A DNA stretch of 11,389 bases from contig JAAXHF010000104.1 in assembly GCA_012271025.1 (NCBI GenBank), positions 1-11,389 of the forward strand, given 5' to 3'. This DNA comes from Deltaproteobacteria bacterium (GTDB lineage: Bacteria; Desulfobacterota_B; Binatia; Bin18). Both the position numbers and the translations under genes were made by a program. Numbering within the stretch: position 1 is the first letter of the stretch; every line of letters starts with the position of its first letter. Of the stretch, positions 1 through 7,204 are shown piece by piece. The notes under the pieces are model-generated. The model searched no databases, was not told the origin of the DNA, and saw only the letters and a list, made by a program, of their open reading frames with translations.

Positions 1-2
1 AA

Positions 3-956
3 GAAGAGATCGATTACGGCGACCCGTCCGTTACTGCCAGGGACGTGGTGGACCGCGAAACCTTGAAGGCCTTCGTCACGGAAGCGATGGACTACTTTTT
101 CGGAGCCTACGAGACTGGCGGTATAGGCGCCATTTCGAAGGTCAGGACAGCCTTTCGGGATCCGAACGGACCCTGGAGACATGGGTCCGTGTACATCGCC
201 ATCATGGAACGTGTCAGCAGGATCATCACGCTTCACGGCGGGTTCCCGGATCGGTTCGAGTTTCGACAAGGCGGGATTGCTACCGACATCGCGACCGGCG
301 AACTCGTCGTGGATCAACTCGTCCGCGCCGCGGAAAGTGGCCCGGAAGGCGGCTTCTGGGAGTATTACTTCGACAATCCCGCCGACGATCTCGACAGCGC
401 CGATGTCCCCAAGGTGGGCTATGCCCGCATAGTCACCGCTCACATCCCGCGGCCGGACGGCAGCACCATCTCGATCGACTACATCATCAATTCGGGATTT
501 TATCTGCCCACAGAGGATCTGGGGGATGTGGGGGGACGGCTGGAGAATCCAGGCCCAAACTCGTTTCAGAGCGGGATCGGCGCGCTGTGGGGCTGGGTGT
601 GCGAGGCCGAGCGGGTGGACATTGAGATCGAGACCGAACAGGGGGAGGTCGGGCAGTACATGGCGGCGTATGGCCTGGAGCGGGGGGATACGCTGGATAC
701 CTGTGGGGACACGGATAATGGGTTTGTCTTGCTGCTCAACTGGAACCTGTTGGACGCTGGCCAGCATACCGTGACCGCCTTGGTCGATGGGGTCGAACTG
801 GGCCGGACGACGGTCACAGTGACGACACTGGGGCAGGAGTTTGTGGAAGGGGCAGCGGGCGAATGTGTGGCGGAGGACTTCCCGCACTCGGGGCAGCGTA
901 CCCTGTTGGAGTGGCGGCAGAACAGTCAGAACTTCGTGATTACGGACGTGCAGTAG
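3..956 (+). CDS. Cache-domain protein with C-terminal beta domain, 5' partial
   Basis: The frame is open from the left edge, so the gene very probably begins outside the window. An internal GTG at 45 is possible but has no good ribosome site. Residues encoded by about 45-510 resemble a single Cache (sCache) ligand-binding domain: a helix with DYFFGAYETGG, a GPWRHGSVYIAIME strand, a GGFWEYYFDNP strand, a KVGYARIV strand, and a closing YIINSGFYL strand typical of Cache folds. After this a beta-rich segment (from about 570) with GWVCEAERVDIEIE, CGDTDNGFVLLLNWNLL and HTVTALVDG ends in LEWRQNSQNFVI. I recognise this module as a recurring extracytoplasmic beta domain of unknown role. Cache domains normally bind small ligands outside the cytoplasm; any signal peptide or membrane anchor would lie upstream. 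Only 9 bases separate it from the PQQ dehydrogenase, so the two are probably co-transcribed and the protein may bind the same substrate class. The ligand is unknown. Confidence 0.7.
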   Translation, partial: EEIDYGDPSVTARDVVDRETLKAFVTEAMDYFFGAYETGGIGAISKVRTAFRDPNGPWRHGSVYIAIMERVSRIITLHGGFPDRFEFRQGGIATDIATGELVVDQLVRAAESGPEGGFWEYYFDNPADDLDSADVPKVGYARIVTAHIPRPDGSTISIDYIINSGFYLPTEDLGDVGGRLENPGPNSFQSGIGALWGWVCEAERVDIEIETEQGEVGQYMAAYGLERGDTLDTCGDTDNGFVLLLNWNLLDAGQHTVTALVDGVELGRTTVTVTTLGQEFVEGAAGECVAEDFPHSGQRTLLEWRQNSQNFVITDVQ

Positions 957-965
957 AGGTCTCTC

Positions 966-2861
966 ATGCAAACAATACGCGCCGGGGTCCCGGCGCTTGT
1001 GGCTGGCCTGCTGTTGTCGAGCGTGAGTCTGGCTCCGAGCTGGGCGCTCTCTCCAACAGGGGCAAGCGACGGCGCAGCGCTCTACCAGGCGTACTGCGCG
1101 CACTGCCACGAGGGGCAGGTCAAACGCGCACCGCACCGTGACGTCATGGCGCGCCTGCCCGCCTCGACGGTCCTGCATTCTTTGGAACGCGGCCGGATGC
1201 GGTTCCTCGGCCGGATGCGGACCGGTCCGGAACGGCGCGCCCTCTCGGAATGGCTGACCGGCAAGACGCTGCCGCCTCCGACCGACACCGACGAGACGGT
1301 CGCCGGGTTCTGTGCAGACGCGCCAGGGACTTTTGCGGTGGAAGACGGCGCCCCGCAGTGGAACGGCTGGGGCGTCGATCCCTTCAACACCCGCTTCCAA
1401 CCCGCCCAAGCCGCCGGGATCAGCGCCGCCCAGGTTCCCGAGTTGAAGGTCAAATGGGTGTTTGGTTTGCCCATGGATTTTCGGGTCTCCCAACCGACTG
1501 TGGTTGGCGGCCGGGTGTTTATCGGGTCGCTCCAGGGCCGTATCTATTCGCTCGATGCCAAAACCGGCTGCTTGTACTGGTCGGTGAAAACGGACAGTGG
1601 GGTCCGCGCGACCCTGGTGGTCGATAGCCTGCCGGGCACAACCCCGCCGCGCTATGCTGTGTATGCGGGCGACGCCGCAGCAAACGTATACGCGCTGGAT
1701 GCCCGCACGGGCCAGGAACTCTGGAAAACGAACGTAGACGATCATCCCTTGGCGCGGATTACAGGCACGCCCAAAACCCACGCCAGCCGGCTCTATGTGG
1801 CCACCACCTCCCTGGAGGAACTCGCCGCCGCCGACCCGACCTACGAGTGTTGTACGTTTCGCGGCACAGTCATGGCGCTCGACCGTGTTACCGGCCAGCT
1901 GGTCTGGAAAACGTATACCGTTCCAGACCCCCTGGCGCCGGTGCGCAAGAATGCCATCGGCGTGCAGTTATGGGGCCCGTCCGGCGCCACGGTCTGGTCC
2001 TCACCAACGCTCGACCCCGAGCGCAACCGCCTGTATGTGGCCACGGGCGACAATTATTCCGACCCGGCCTCGCTGACGAGTGATGCGGTCCTTGCCCTTG
2101 ATTTGCGCACCGGCGACATCCTCTGGTCAAAGCAATTTACGCCCAATGACGCCTGGAACACGGCCTGTGGGCTGGAGGACGACACCAACTGTCCCCAGGC
2201 GCGCGGCCCGGACCTGGACTTCGCCTCCTCCCCCATCCTGCGCATACTGCCCGACGGGCGGCGGATCCTCCTGGCCGGCCAAAAGTCCGGGGTGATGCAC
2301 GCCATTGACCCGGACCGGAACGGCGCCATTGTGTGGCAGGAGCGGGTCGGCAAGGGCGGCCTGCTGGGCGGGATTCAGTGGGGCTCGGCGGCCGATGCCA
2401 CCCAGGTCTATGTGGCCCTGTCCGATGTTGTCCGCAAGACGGTCGAGCAGGCCGACGGAAGCTGGACCCGGGTCCTGGACGGCAGCGTCGGGGGCGGTCT
2501 GTTTGCCCTGGATATCGAAAGCGGCGCGCGGCAATGGCACGTCCCAGCGGTCGGCTGTGGCGACCGACCGCAGTGCAGCCCGGCCCAGTCAGCGGCGGTG
2601 TCAGCCCTGCCCGGCGTGGTGTTTTCCGGGTCGGTGGACGGCCATCTGCGCGGCTATGCCACCGACACCGGCACTGTCATCTGGGACTACAACGCCATCC
2701 AGGAGTATGAGAGCACCAACAGCGTCCTGACCAAGGGCGGCTCGTTCGACGGCTCAGGGCCGACCATTGTGGACGGCATGCTGTATGTCCACTCCGGCTG
2801 CGGCTATCGGGGCGGGGTGCCGGGCAATGCCCTGCTCGCGTTTTCGGTCAACGGCGAATAG
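966..2861 (+). CDS. Secreted PQQ-dependent dehydrogenase with N-terminal haem-c motif (polyvinyl-alcohol-dehydrogenase-like)
   Basis: This 631-residue protein begins with a Sec signal peptide (basic MQTIR, hydrophobic stretch, cut near residues 27-30) and should act in the periplasm. Residues 44-48 are CAHCH, a haem-c attachment site, with methionines near 75-82 as candidate distal ligands. From about residue 125 it is a PQQ-type beta-propeller: WNGWGVDPFNTRFQ opens it, and at least seven blade-end repeats of the form D-x-x-T/S-G-x-x-x-W follow (near 200, 250, 310, 385, 455, 520 and 570). C295-C296 form an adjacent cysteine pair in ECCTFRG, like the vicinal disulphide of quinoprotein alcohol dehydrogenases. 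The combination and length match polyvinyl-alcohol dehydrogenase and related quinohaemoproteins, which oxidise alcohols and pass electrons from PQQ to haem c. The substrate is not shown by sequence; a structural PQQ-like propeller without cofactor is the alternative. The start has an AGAGGT site about 5 bases upstream and lies just after the Cache gene. Confidence 0.85.
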   Translation: MQTIRAGVPALVAGLLLSSVSLAPSWALSPTGASDGAALYQAYCAHCHEGQVKRAPHRDVMARLPASTVLHSLERGRMRFLGRMRTGPERRALSEWLTGKTLPPPTDTDETVAGFCADAPGTFAVEDGAPQWNGWGVDPFNTRFQPAQAAGISAAQVPELKVKWVFGLPMDFRVSQPTVVGGRVFIGSLQGRIYSLDAKTGCLYWSVKTDSGVRATLVVDSLPGTTPPRYAVYAGDAAANVYALDARTGQELWKTNVDDHPLARITGTPKTHASRLYVATTSLEELAAADPTYECCTFRGTVMALDRVTGQLVWKTYTVPDPLAPVRKNAIGVQLWGPSGATVWSSPTLDPERNRLYVATGDNYSDPASLTSDAVLALDLRTGDILWSKQFTPNDAWNTACGLEDDTNCPQARGPDLDFASSPILRILPDGRRILLAGQKSGVMHAIDPDRNGAIVWQERVGKGGLLGGIQWGSAADATQVYVALSDVVRKTVEQADGSWTRVLDGSVGGGLFALDIESGARQWHVPAVGCGDRPQCSPAQSAAVSALPGVVFSGSVDGHLRGYATDTGTVIWDYNAIQEYESTNSVLTKGGSFDGSGPTIVDGMLYVHSGCGYRGGVPGNALLAFSVNGE

Positions 2862-2929
2862 CCGCCCTTCCACGGGGCAATGTTGACACTTTACGCGTTC
2901 GAGAGACGAAATCGGTCAGTTTCCCAGGT

Positions 2930-3691
2930 TTACGCCGCGACCGCCCCGCCATCCACGGCCATGGCGTGACCGGTCACAAACGAGGCCGCGTCCGAACACA
3001 GCCAGACCACGGACTCGGCAATCTCTTCGGGCTGACCGGAGCGGCCGATGGGCTCGGCGGCAATCATTTTCTCCAGGACATCCGGGCGGCGGCCGCTGAC
3101 CCGCTCGACCATGGCGGTCTGGATCACCCCCGGACACACGGCGTTCACCCGAACCCCCGACTTGGCGTACTCCAGGGCGGCCGTCTTGGTCAGTCCGATC
3201 ACTCCGTGTTTGCTGGCCACATAGGCCGCCATACGCTTCACCCCAATCAGGCCGGCGCCCGAGGCGGTGTTGACGATAGCCCCGCTGCCCTGTTGCAACA
3301 TGTGCGGGAGTTCATATTTCATGCACAGCCACACGCCTTTCAGGTTGATGCGAATGACCGGCTCCCAGTCCTGCTCGGTCTGCTCGGCCGTCCGGCTCAG
3401 CACGCCCTCGACGCCCGCGTTGTTATGGGCGCAGTCCAGCCGTCCGTAGGTGTCTACCGCGGTCTGGACCATGGCTTCGACCGAGGCCGCCTGCGCAACA
3501 TCGGTCTCGACGAAAACCGCCTCCCCCCCGGCCGCCTTGACCAGCTGCACGGTCTCTTCCCCGCCGACCACGTTCAGGTCGGCCACCACCACTTTGGCGC
3601 CCTCGCGGGCAAAGACCAGCGCGGTTGCCCGACCGATCCCCGAGCTTGCCCCGGTGACCAGGGCGACTTTGTTCTGCATCAGTTCTGCCAT
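2930..3691 (-). CDS. Short-chain dehydrogenase/reductase, classical NAD(H)-type
   Basis: The 253-residue length is typical of classical SDR enzymes, which interconvert alcohols and ketones in the cytoplasm. It has the TGASSGIG dinucleotide-binding loop (13-20), the NNAG motif (90-93), and the full catalytic tetrad N116, S144, Y157 and K161 (YVASK). D38 at the end of the second strand favours NAD over NADP. The C-terminus FVTGHAMAVDGG is the usual SDR ending. The start is supported by an AGGAGA site 9 bases upstream. It converges on the PQQ dehydrogenase (68-base gap, no clear terminator) and diverges from the small gene at 3858. It could process an alcohol or ketone from the neighbouring oxygenase or dehydrogenase reactions, but the family is too broad to name a substrate. 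Automatic annotation would probably give 'glucose 1-dehydrogenase' or 'SDR family oxidoreductase'; the former should not be taken literally. Confidence 0.93.
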   Translation of the reverse strand: MAELMQNKVALVTGASSGIGRATALVFAREGAKVVVADLNVVGGEETVQLVKAAGGEAVFVETDVAQAASVEAMVQTAVDTYGRLDCAHNNAGVEGVLSRTAEQTEQDWEPVIRINLKGVWLCMKYELPHMLQQGSGAIVNTASGAGLIGVKRMAAYVASKHGVIGLTKTAALEYAKSGVRVNAVCPGVIQTAMVERVSGRRPDVLEKMIAAEPIGRSGQPEEIAESVVWLCSDAASFVTGHAMAVDGGAVAA

Positions 3692-3751
3692 ACACGCGTC
3701 TCCTGTGTTCAGGGTATTGGCCCCTCTTCTTACACCCTGCCCTGCGCCATC

Positions 3752-3781
3752 CGCAAGCCGAGACGCCCGGCCCGGCTTGCG
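3752..3781. other. 9-bp hairpin in the divergent intergenic region
   Basis: CGCAAGCCG and CGGCTTGCG form a perfect 9-bp inverted repeat with a 12-base GC-rich loop, followed on the + strand by CTTTTCC. It lies between two genes that read away from it, so it cannot be the terminator of either. It may be an operator-like dyad, a terminator of a short + transcript, or an attenuator in the leader of the 3858 gene. Confidence 0.45.
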
Positions 3782-3857
3782 CTTTTCCTGGCAGCCGGTT
3801 TAATGGGCAGATCGGCCTCGGCTCCCGCCCCGTTCAACCCAAAAGGAGGAAACACCC

Positions 3858-4151
3858 ATGCCGCTATACCTCGACGAAATCTACTTAAACGCCAGCAGTT
3901 CGGACAACACCCAAAAAGGGGTCGCCCTCATTCAGCAGGTGCTCAAGAATGGCTTTCCGCCCGGGGTGACCCTCAAGGCCGGCCCATGGGCATCGAACGA
4001 AGAGGCCAAGGTCGTGCTCATCCTCGATATCCAGGACCATTCGCTGACCTTTGACGGCTTTGCCAAGGCGGTCGGTTCAGGCACGATTGCCCGGCGGCGT
4101 CTCACACCCCTGGTGGAGTGGAGTGCGCTTGAGAAAGCCATGGAGTCATAG
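3858..4151 (+). CDS. Small conserved-looking hypothetical protein (97 aa)
   Basis: I do not recognise this gene with confidence. The start is set by a near-perfect AGGAGG 9 bases upstream. The 97 residues have no signal peptide or membrane segment. The pattern looks like a small alpha/beta fold: a strand (LYLDEIYLNA), an amphipathic helix (KGVALIQQVLKNG), a strand pair (GVTLKAGPWASN, AKVVLILDI), a helix (TFDGFAKAVGSG) and a C-terminal RRLTPLVEWSALEKAME. The ending recalls small dimeric alpha/beta-barrel proteins of the DUF3303 type, but this is a weak resemblance. It is alone on its strand until the antitoxin-like gene 122 bases downstream. Confidence 0.7.
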   Translation: MPLYLDEIYLNASSSDNTQKGVALIQQVLKNGFPPGVTLKAGPWASNEEAKVVLILDIQDHSLTFDGFAKAVGSGTIARRRLTPLVEWSALEKAMES

Positions 4152-4273
4152 CGGCGTCCCGCCTGCGGAGCCGCCCGCCTGACCCGTAGGGAGCCGGAGC
4201 CGGCCCCTGAGAACTGTTCCAGGCTTGGCTGGACCGGAGGACAGGGGCAAACATCATGAGGGAGATTTGAGAG

Positions 4274-4552
4274 ATGGCGATGAATCCGACTGACCTCAGC
4301 CCCAGAGAACGGCGAGCGCTTTCAGACCTCGCCGCCAAGAGTCAGGACGAAACCTTGCGTACGGCCGTTACTGCCTACCTTGAACGCTCGGCTAAAAAAT
4401 CAGCATCCGACGGCGCAGTTCGGTCTGAACAGGAGCGCGAACGCGCTTTTCTTGAATCGGCAGGTGGCTGGGACGACATGGATGTGGATGCGTGGCTGGA
4501 AGAAATCTACACCCAGCGGCTCCAGTCTGTCCGTCGTGCGCCTGAGCTGTGA
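4274..4552 (+). CDS. Antitoxin-like protein of a VapBC-type module
   Basis: This is a 92-residue, strongly charged, mostly helical protein. The N-terminal half (SPRERRALSDLAAKSQ, then TLRTAVTAYLERSAKK) could be the dimerising or DNA-binding part. The C-terminal part FLESAGGWDDMDVDAWLEEIYTQR resembles the toxin-wrapping tail of antitoxins paired with PIN-domain toxins (a W-D-x-D-x-D...IY..R pattern). The ATG at 4274 is preferred over the ATG at 4280 because GAGGGAG at 4258-4264 is 9 bases upstream. Its stop codon overlaps the GTG start of a PIN-domain fragment by four bases (GTGA), the classic coupling of an antitoxin to its toxin. Such antitoxins usually autorepress their promoter. Because the toxin is truncated, this is now probably an orphan antitoxin. 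Confidence 0.7.
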   Translation: MAMNPTDLSPRERRALSDLAAKSQDETLRTAVTAYLERSAKKSASDGAVRSEQERERAFLESAGGWDDMDVDAWLEEIYTQRLQSVRRAPEL

Positions 4553-4617
4553 CTCTCACTTACCTCATCGATACGGACTGGGTGGCTCACTATTTCAAGG
4601 GGCGGCCCAACATTTAG
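4549..4617 (+). pseudogene. vapC: Truncated VapC-type PIN-domain toxin, N-terminal stump
   Basis: Starting at the GTG that overlaps the antitoxin stop, the 22-codon frame reads ...TYLIDTDWVAHYFKGRPNI and then hits TAG. YLIDTDW..YFKGRP is the hallmark N-terminus of PIN-domain RNases, and D8 would be the first metal-binding acidic residue. A complete VapC needs about 110 more residues, including three or more further acidic residues. None follow: the next 37 bases lead straight into the 3' end of the convergent hydrolase gene, and no other + frame there looks like PIN sequence. The toxin is therefore a remnant, probably deleted when the right-hand gene block was joined here. Confidence 0.7.
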
Positions 4618-4654
4618 CCTAGAGAGACCTATGGAAGAGAAGTCGTCTCCTCGG

Positions 4655-5491
4655 CTAAGACAGGTGGGCGTCTGCCTGCTCCGCTTCGGCCTGACCGACC
4701 AGAAACTCGTGCACCAGCTGTTGAAAGGTCTCACGCTTGTCGCGCATCGGGCTGTGGCCGGCCTCGGCAATGCACGCCAGCCTGGCCCCGGGAATCGTGG
4801 CGGCCAGCATCTCACCCTGCTGCCAGGGAACCAGGCCGTCCTTTTGGCCCCAGACAAGCAGAGTCGGCACACGAATGCTCTGTAAGCTGAGGTCCGCATC
4901 GACACCCCGGCCCTTGGTCAGCTCGGCCACCAGCCGCCTGCCCTTCCACTGGCGTTTGAATTCCGGTCCGCTGCGCACGTCTTCAAGATGACCGCCAAAG
5001 TCGGCCGCAATCAACACCGTGCCGGTCTTGGCAAACGCGGCGGCCAGAAAGGCGTCCTCGTCGATCCGGGCCAGGTCGGCTCCGGGATGTGCCGGACAGT
5101 CCAGGCCGAGCGGATCGACCAGCACCAGACGTGAGACCCGCTCGGGCTGCGCAAGAGCCAGTCGCAGGGCGACCCAGCCGCCAATCGAATGACCGACCAG
5201 ATCGACGCTGTGGAGTTCCAGGGAATCCAGGAAGCCGAGCATAACCCGGGCGTAGTCCCGGACCGAGCCGACGCTGGGCGGAATCTTGCCCGTCTGCCAG
5301 CCCGGCAGCTGGGGCGCGTACACCTCGTTGGTCACGCCCATGCCCAGATGATGGGTCTCCCAGCGTCCCCAGCCGCCTATGCCGTGGAGGTAGAGCAGCG
5401 GCCGGCCCCGACCGCCTTTGAGGTATTGGACGCTCAGCTCACCGACCTTGACGCTGGTTCGAGAAAACTGCGATCCGTATCCGGCTCCCAT
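4655..5491 (-). CDS. Alpha/beta-hydrolase fold enzyme
   Basis: This 278-residue hydrolase shows the whole fold: HGIGG oxyanion motif (36-40), nucleophile elbow GHSIGG with S102, the LVLVDPLG strand (122-129), a cap region (about 130-205), acid D218 in VWGQKDGLVP, and H246 in EAGHSPM. The likely triad is S102-D218-H246. The family includes esterases, C-C bond hydrolases of meta-cleavage pathways and RutD-like enzymes; the cap gives no specificity I can read. AGGAGG lies 7 bases before the ATG. It starts 24 bases after the stop of the fused-domain monooxygenase and is the last gene of that minus-strand operon, so it may act on the monooxygenase product. The last residues (AEAEQADAHLS) are a polar tail. 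Confidence 0.92.
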   Translation of the reverse strand: MGAGYGSQFSRTSVKVGELSVQYLKGGRGRPLLYLHGIGGWGRWETHHLGMGVTNEVYAPQLPGWQTGKIPPSVGSVRDYARVMLGFLDSLELHSVDLVGHSIGGWVALRLALAQPERVSRLVLVDPLGLDCPAHPGADLARIDEDAFLAAAFAKTGTVLIAADFGGHLEDVRSGPEFKRQWKGRRLVAELTKGRGVDADLSLQSIRVPTLLVWGQKDGLVPWQQGEMLAATIPGARLACIAEAGHSPMRDKRETFQQLVHEFLVGQAEAEQADAHLS

Positions 5492-5515
5492 GACACGCCT
5501 CCTCGCTCGGCCGCC

Positions 5516-7204
5516 TCAGGCGGTGATCGTCAGCCAGTGCTTGAAGCACTCAATCTCAAAAAAGGACTCGTCGGCCTCCGGGTCGGGCTGGGGGGCGTCG
5601 GCCGGCACACGCACGCTGAGCCGGATGCGGTACCGGTCGCCGGCCACCACCCTCTGCTGGGCGGCCAGCGCGGCGTTCGGTTCGTGCTGATCCGGGATGC
5701 GGATGAACTGGCCGTAGCTGCCCTCAAAAACGGTCCGGCGGTCTTGGCCGTTCGGGTCACAGGTCTCCAACACCACCTCGGCATCGTCCGAGACTGGCTC
5801 ACCATCGCCGGTCACCAGGTGCAGGCGGATGGCGCTGCCCCGATAGCTGGCGGTTGGCCCGACGAAAATAATCTCGTACGGAAAGCCGTCCGGCTCGCGC
5901 TCGGGAACCCGCATCTCCCAGCCACTGGTCACGCTGCCATTGTCCCGCTCGACAAACTCGCCCACAGTCTCCGGCGCTTCCCGCACCAGACTGTAGTTGA
6001 AGTCGCCGTACAGCGGCAGCGGCCCGACCGGTCGTTCCTGCTGGAGTTCATAGGTATCAGTCCGGGTCTCGACCTGGGGCTCAGGATCGCAGTTCACCTG
6101 ACGCAGCGCCGGCATGACCTGCTCGGCAAACAGCCGCTTGGACTTCATGACCAGCTCGTGGGCCAGATTGCCGACGTGGAACATGCCCATGAAATGCCCA
6201 TAGCCGGCAATCTGCATGTCCTGCTCCAGCCAGCGGGTGACATACTCGGGGTCGCCGCACACGATAAAGCCGTTGTCCCGCATGGTCTCAAACGAGGTGT
6301 GCGGCCCGGGAAAGTCCTGCTCAATCTTGCGCCGATGCTGGTAGGAACGGTCGGTGGTCAAACCCGGTACCGGCGCCGGATTATTGACCGGCCGGGTGAT
6401 GGTGCGGAAAAAATAAGACACCGCCTCGCGGACCTCTTCGATGGCCTGCTCGTTGGTCTCGGCCACGTGGACCAGCCGCGCGCCGACAAAATTATCGAAG
6501 CCGGGCTGCCAGTTGAAGCGCTCACGGGCAACCGTGCGGTACAGGTCAAAGGCGTCCTTGAAGGCTTCGGGCGGAAAAAAGACCTGGGCGCCCGAAATAC
6601 GCCGCTCGGCGGCAAACTCGGCCGACTCCAGAGAGCCGGTCGGCATCCAGAACGGCAGCGGACGCTGAATCGGCTTGGGCCAGATCGACACCCCGGTCAG
6701 ATCCCAGAACTTGCCCTTGTAGTCAAAAATCTCCTCGTTCAGACACTTATGAATAATGTCGTAGGACTCCATCAGACGCTGGCGGCCGGTGAACGGGTCC
6801 ACATTGTAGGAGACGTACTCCTGGGGCACCCCGCGCACAATGCCGCCGATAAACCGGCCGCCCGACAAACAGTCGAGCATGGCAAACTCCTCGGCGGTGC
6901 GGATCGGGTGGCGGAGCGGAATGACGTTGCCGATCACCCCGACCTTCATCGTGTTGGTCCGCATGATGATGGCTGCGGCCATCAGGTTGCAGGCCGGCTG
7001 GATATTGATGGCGGTGAAGTGGTGCTCGTTGACAAACGCGCCGTCAAAGCCCAGGTCCTCGCAGATCGCCCACTCGTCGAGATGCTCGTGGTAGGTCTTG
7101 GTGACCGCCTGGGGCTCACAAAAACGGTTGGTAAAACGCACCTCCGGTCCGATCTCGGCCGGCAGGTCGGGATAGGTCAGCTCGTCAAAGGTGTAGAACT
7201 TCAT
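5516..7204 (-). CDS. Luciferase-like (LLM) flavin monooxygenase with C-terminal beta-rich extension
   Basis: Residues 1-368 form a bacterial-luciferase-like TIM barrel: MKFYTFDEL first strand, FVNEHHF with E60-H61-H62, PLRHPIRTAEEFAMLDCLSGGR (96-117), GIVRG (121-125), and the closing GDPEYVTRWLEQ and LFAEQVMPALR. Such enzymes use reduced FMN (or F420) to oxidise organic substrates in the cytoplasm. EHH is typical of the luciferase/alkanal-type branch. Residues 372-562 are extra: a linker followed by alternating beta-like segments (YEIIFVGPTASYRGSAIRLH, AEVVLETCDPNG, DRYRIRLSVRV, FFEIECFKHWLTI) that look like an immunoglobulin- or jelly-roll-type sandwich. LLM proteins are usually about 330-460 residues, so 562 is long. 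The start overlaps the upstream LLM stop as ATGA, with GAGGAGAGG just upstream; the hydrolase follows after 24 bases. Confidence 0.92.
   Translation of the reverse strand: MKFYTFDELTYPDLPAEIGPEVRFTNRFCEPQAVTKTYHEHLDEWAICEDLGFDGAFVNEHHFTAINIQPACNLMAAAIIMRTNTMKVGVIGNVIPLRHPIRTAEEFAMLDCLSGGRFIGGIVRGVPQEYVSYNVDPFTGRQRLMESYDIIHKCLNEEIFDYKGKFWDLTGVSIWPKPIQRPLPFWMPTGSLESAEFAAERRISGAQVFFPPEAFKDAFDLYRTVARERFNWQPGFDNFVGARLVHVAETNEQAIEEVREAVSYFFRTITRPVNNPAPVPGLTTDRSYQHRRKIEQDFPGPHTSFETMRDNGFIVCGDPEYVTRWLEQDMQIAGYGHFMGMFHVGNLAHELVMKSKRLFAEQVMPALRQVNCDPEPQVETRTDTYELQQERPVGPLPLYGDFNYSLVREAPETVGEFVERDNGSVTSGWEMRVPEREPDGFPYEIIFVGPTASYRGSAIRLHLVTGDGEPVSDDAEVVLETCDPNGQDRRTVFEGSYGQFIRIPDQHEPNAALAAQQRVVAGDRYRIRLSVRVPADAPQPDPEADESFFEIECFKHWLTITA

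Noticed and set aside
2883..2910. TTGACA at 2883 as a promoter -35 box.
   Set aside because: No plausible -10 hexamer lies 16-18 bases downstream, and the site sits between two convergent gene ends.
2966..4054. A 362-codon open frame on the + strand opposite the SDR.
   Set aside because: It is antisense to an SDR with complete catalytic motifs and crosses the divergent intergenic region.
4150..4175. GCGGC/GCCGC hairpin after the 97-residue gene as a terminator.
   Set aside because: Only 5 bp with a 14-base loop and no T-run; expected by chance in GC-rich DNA.
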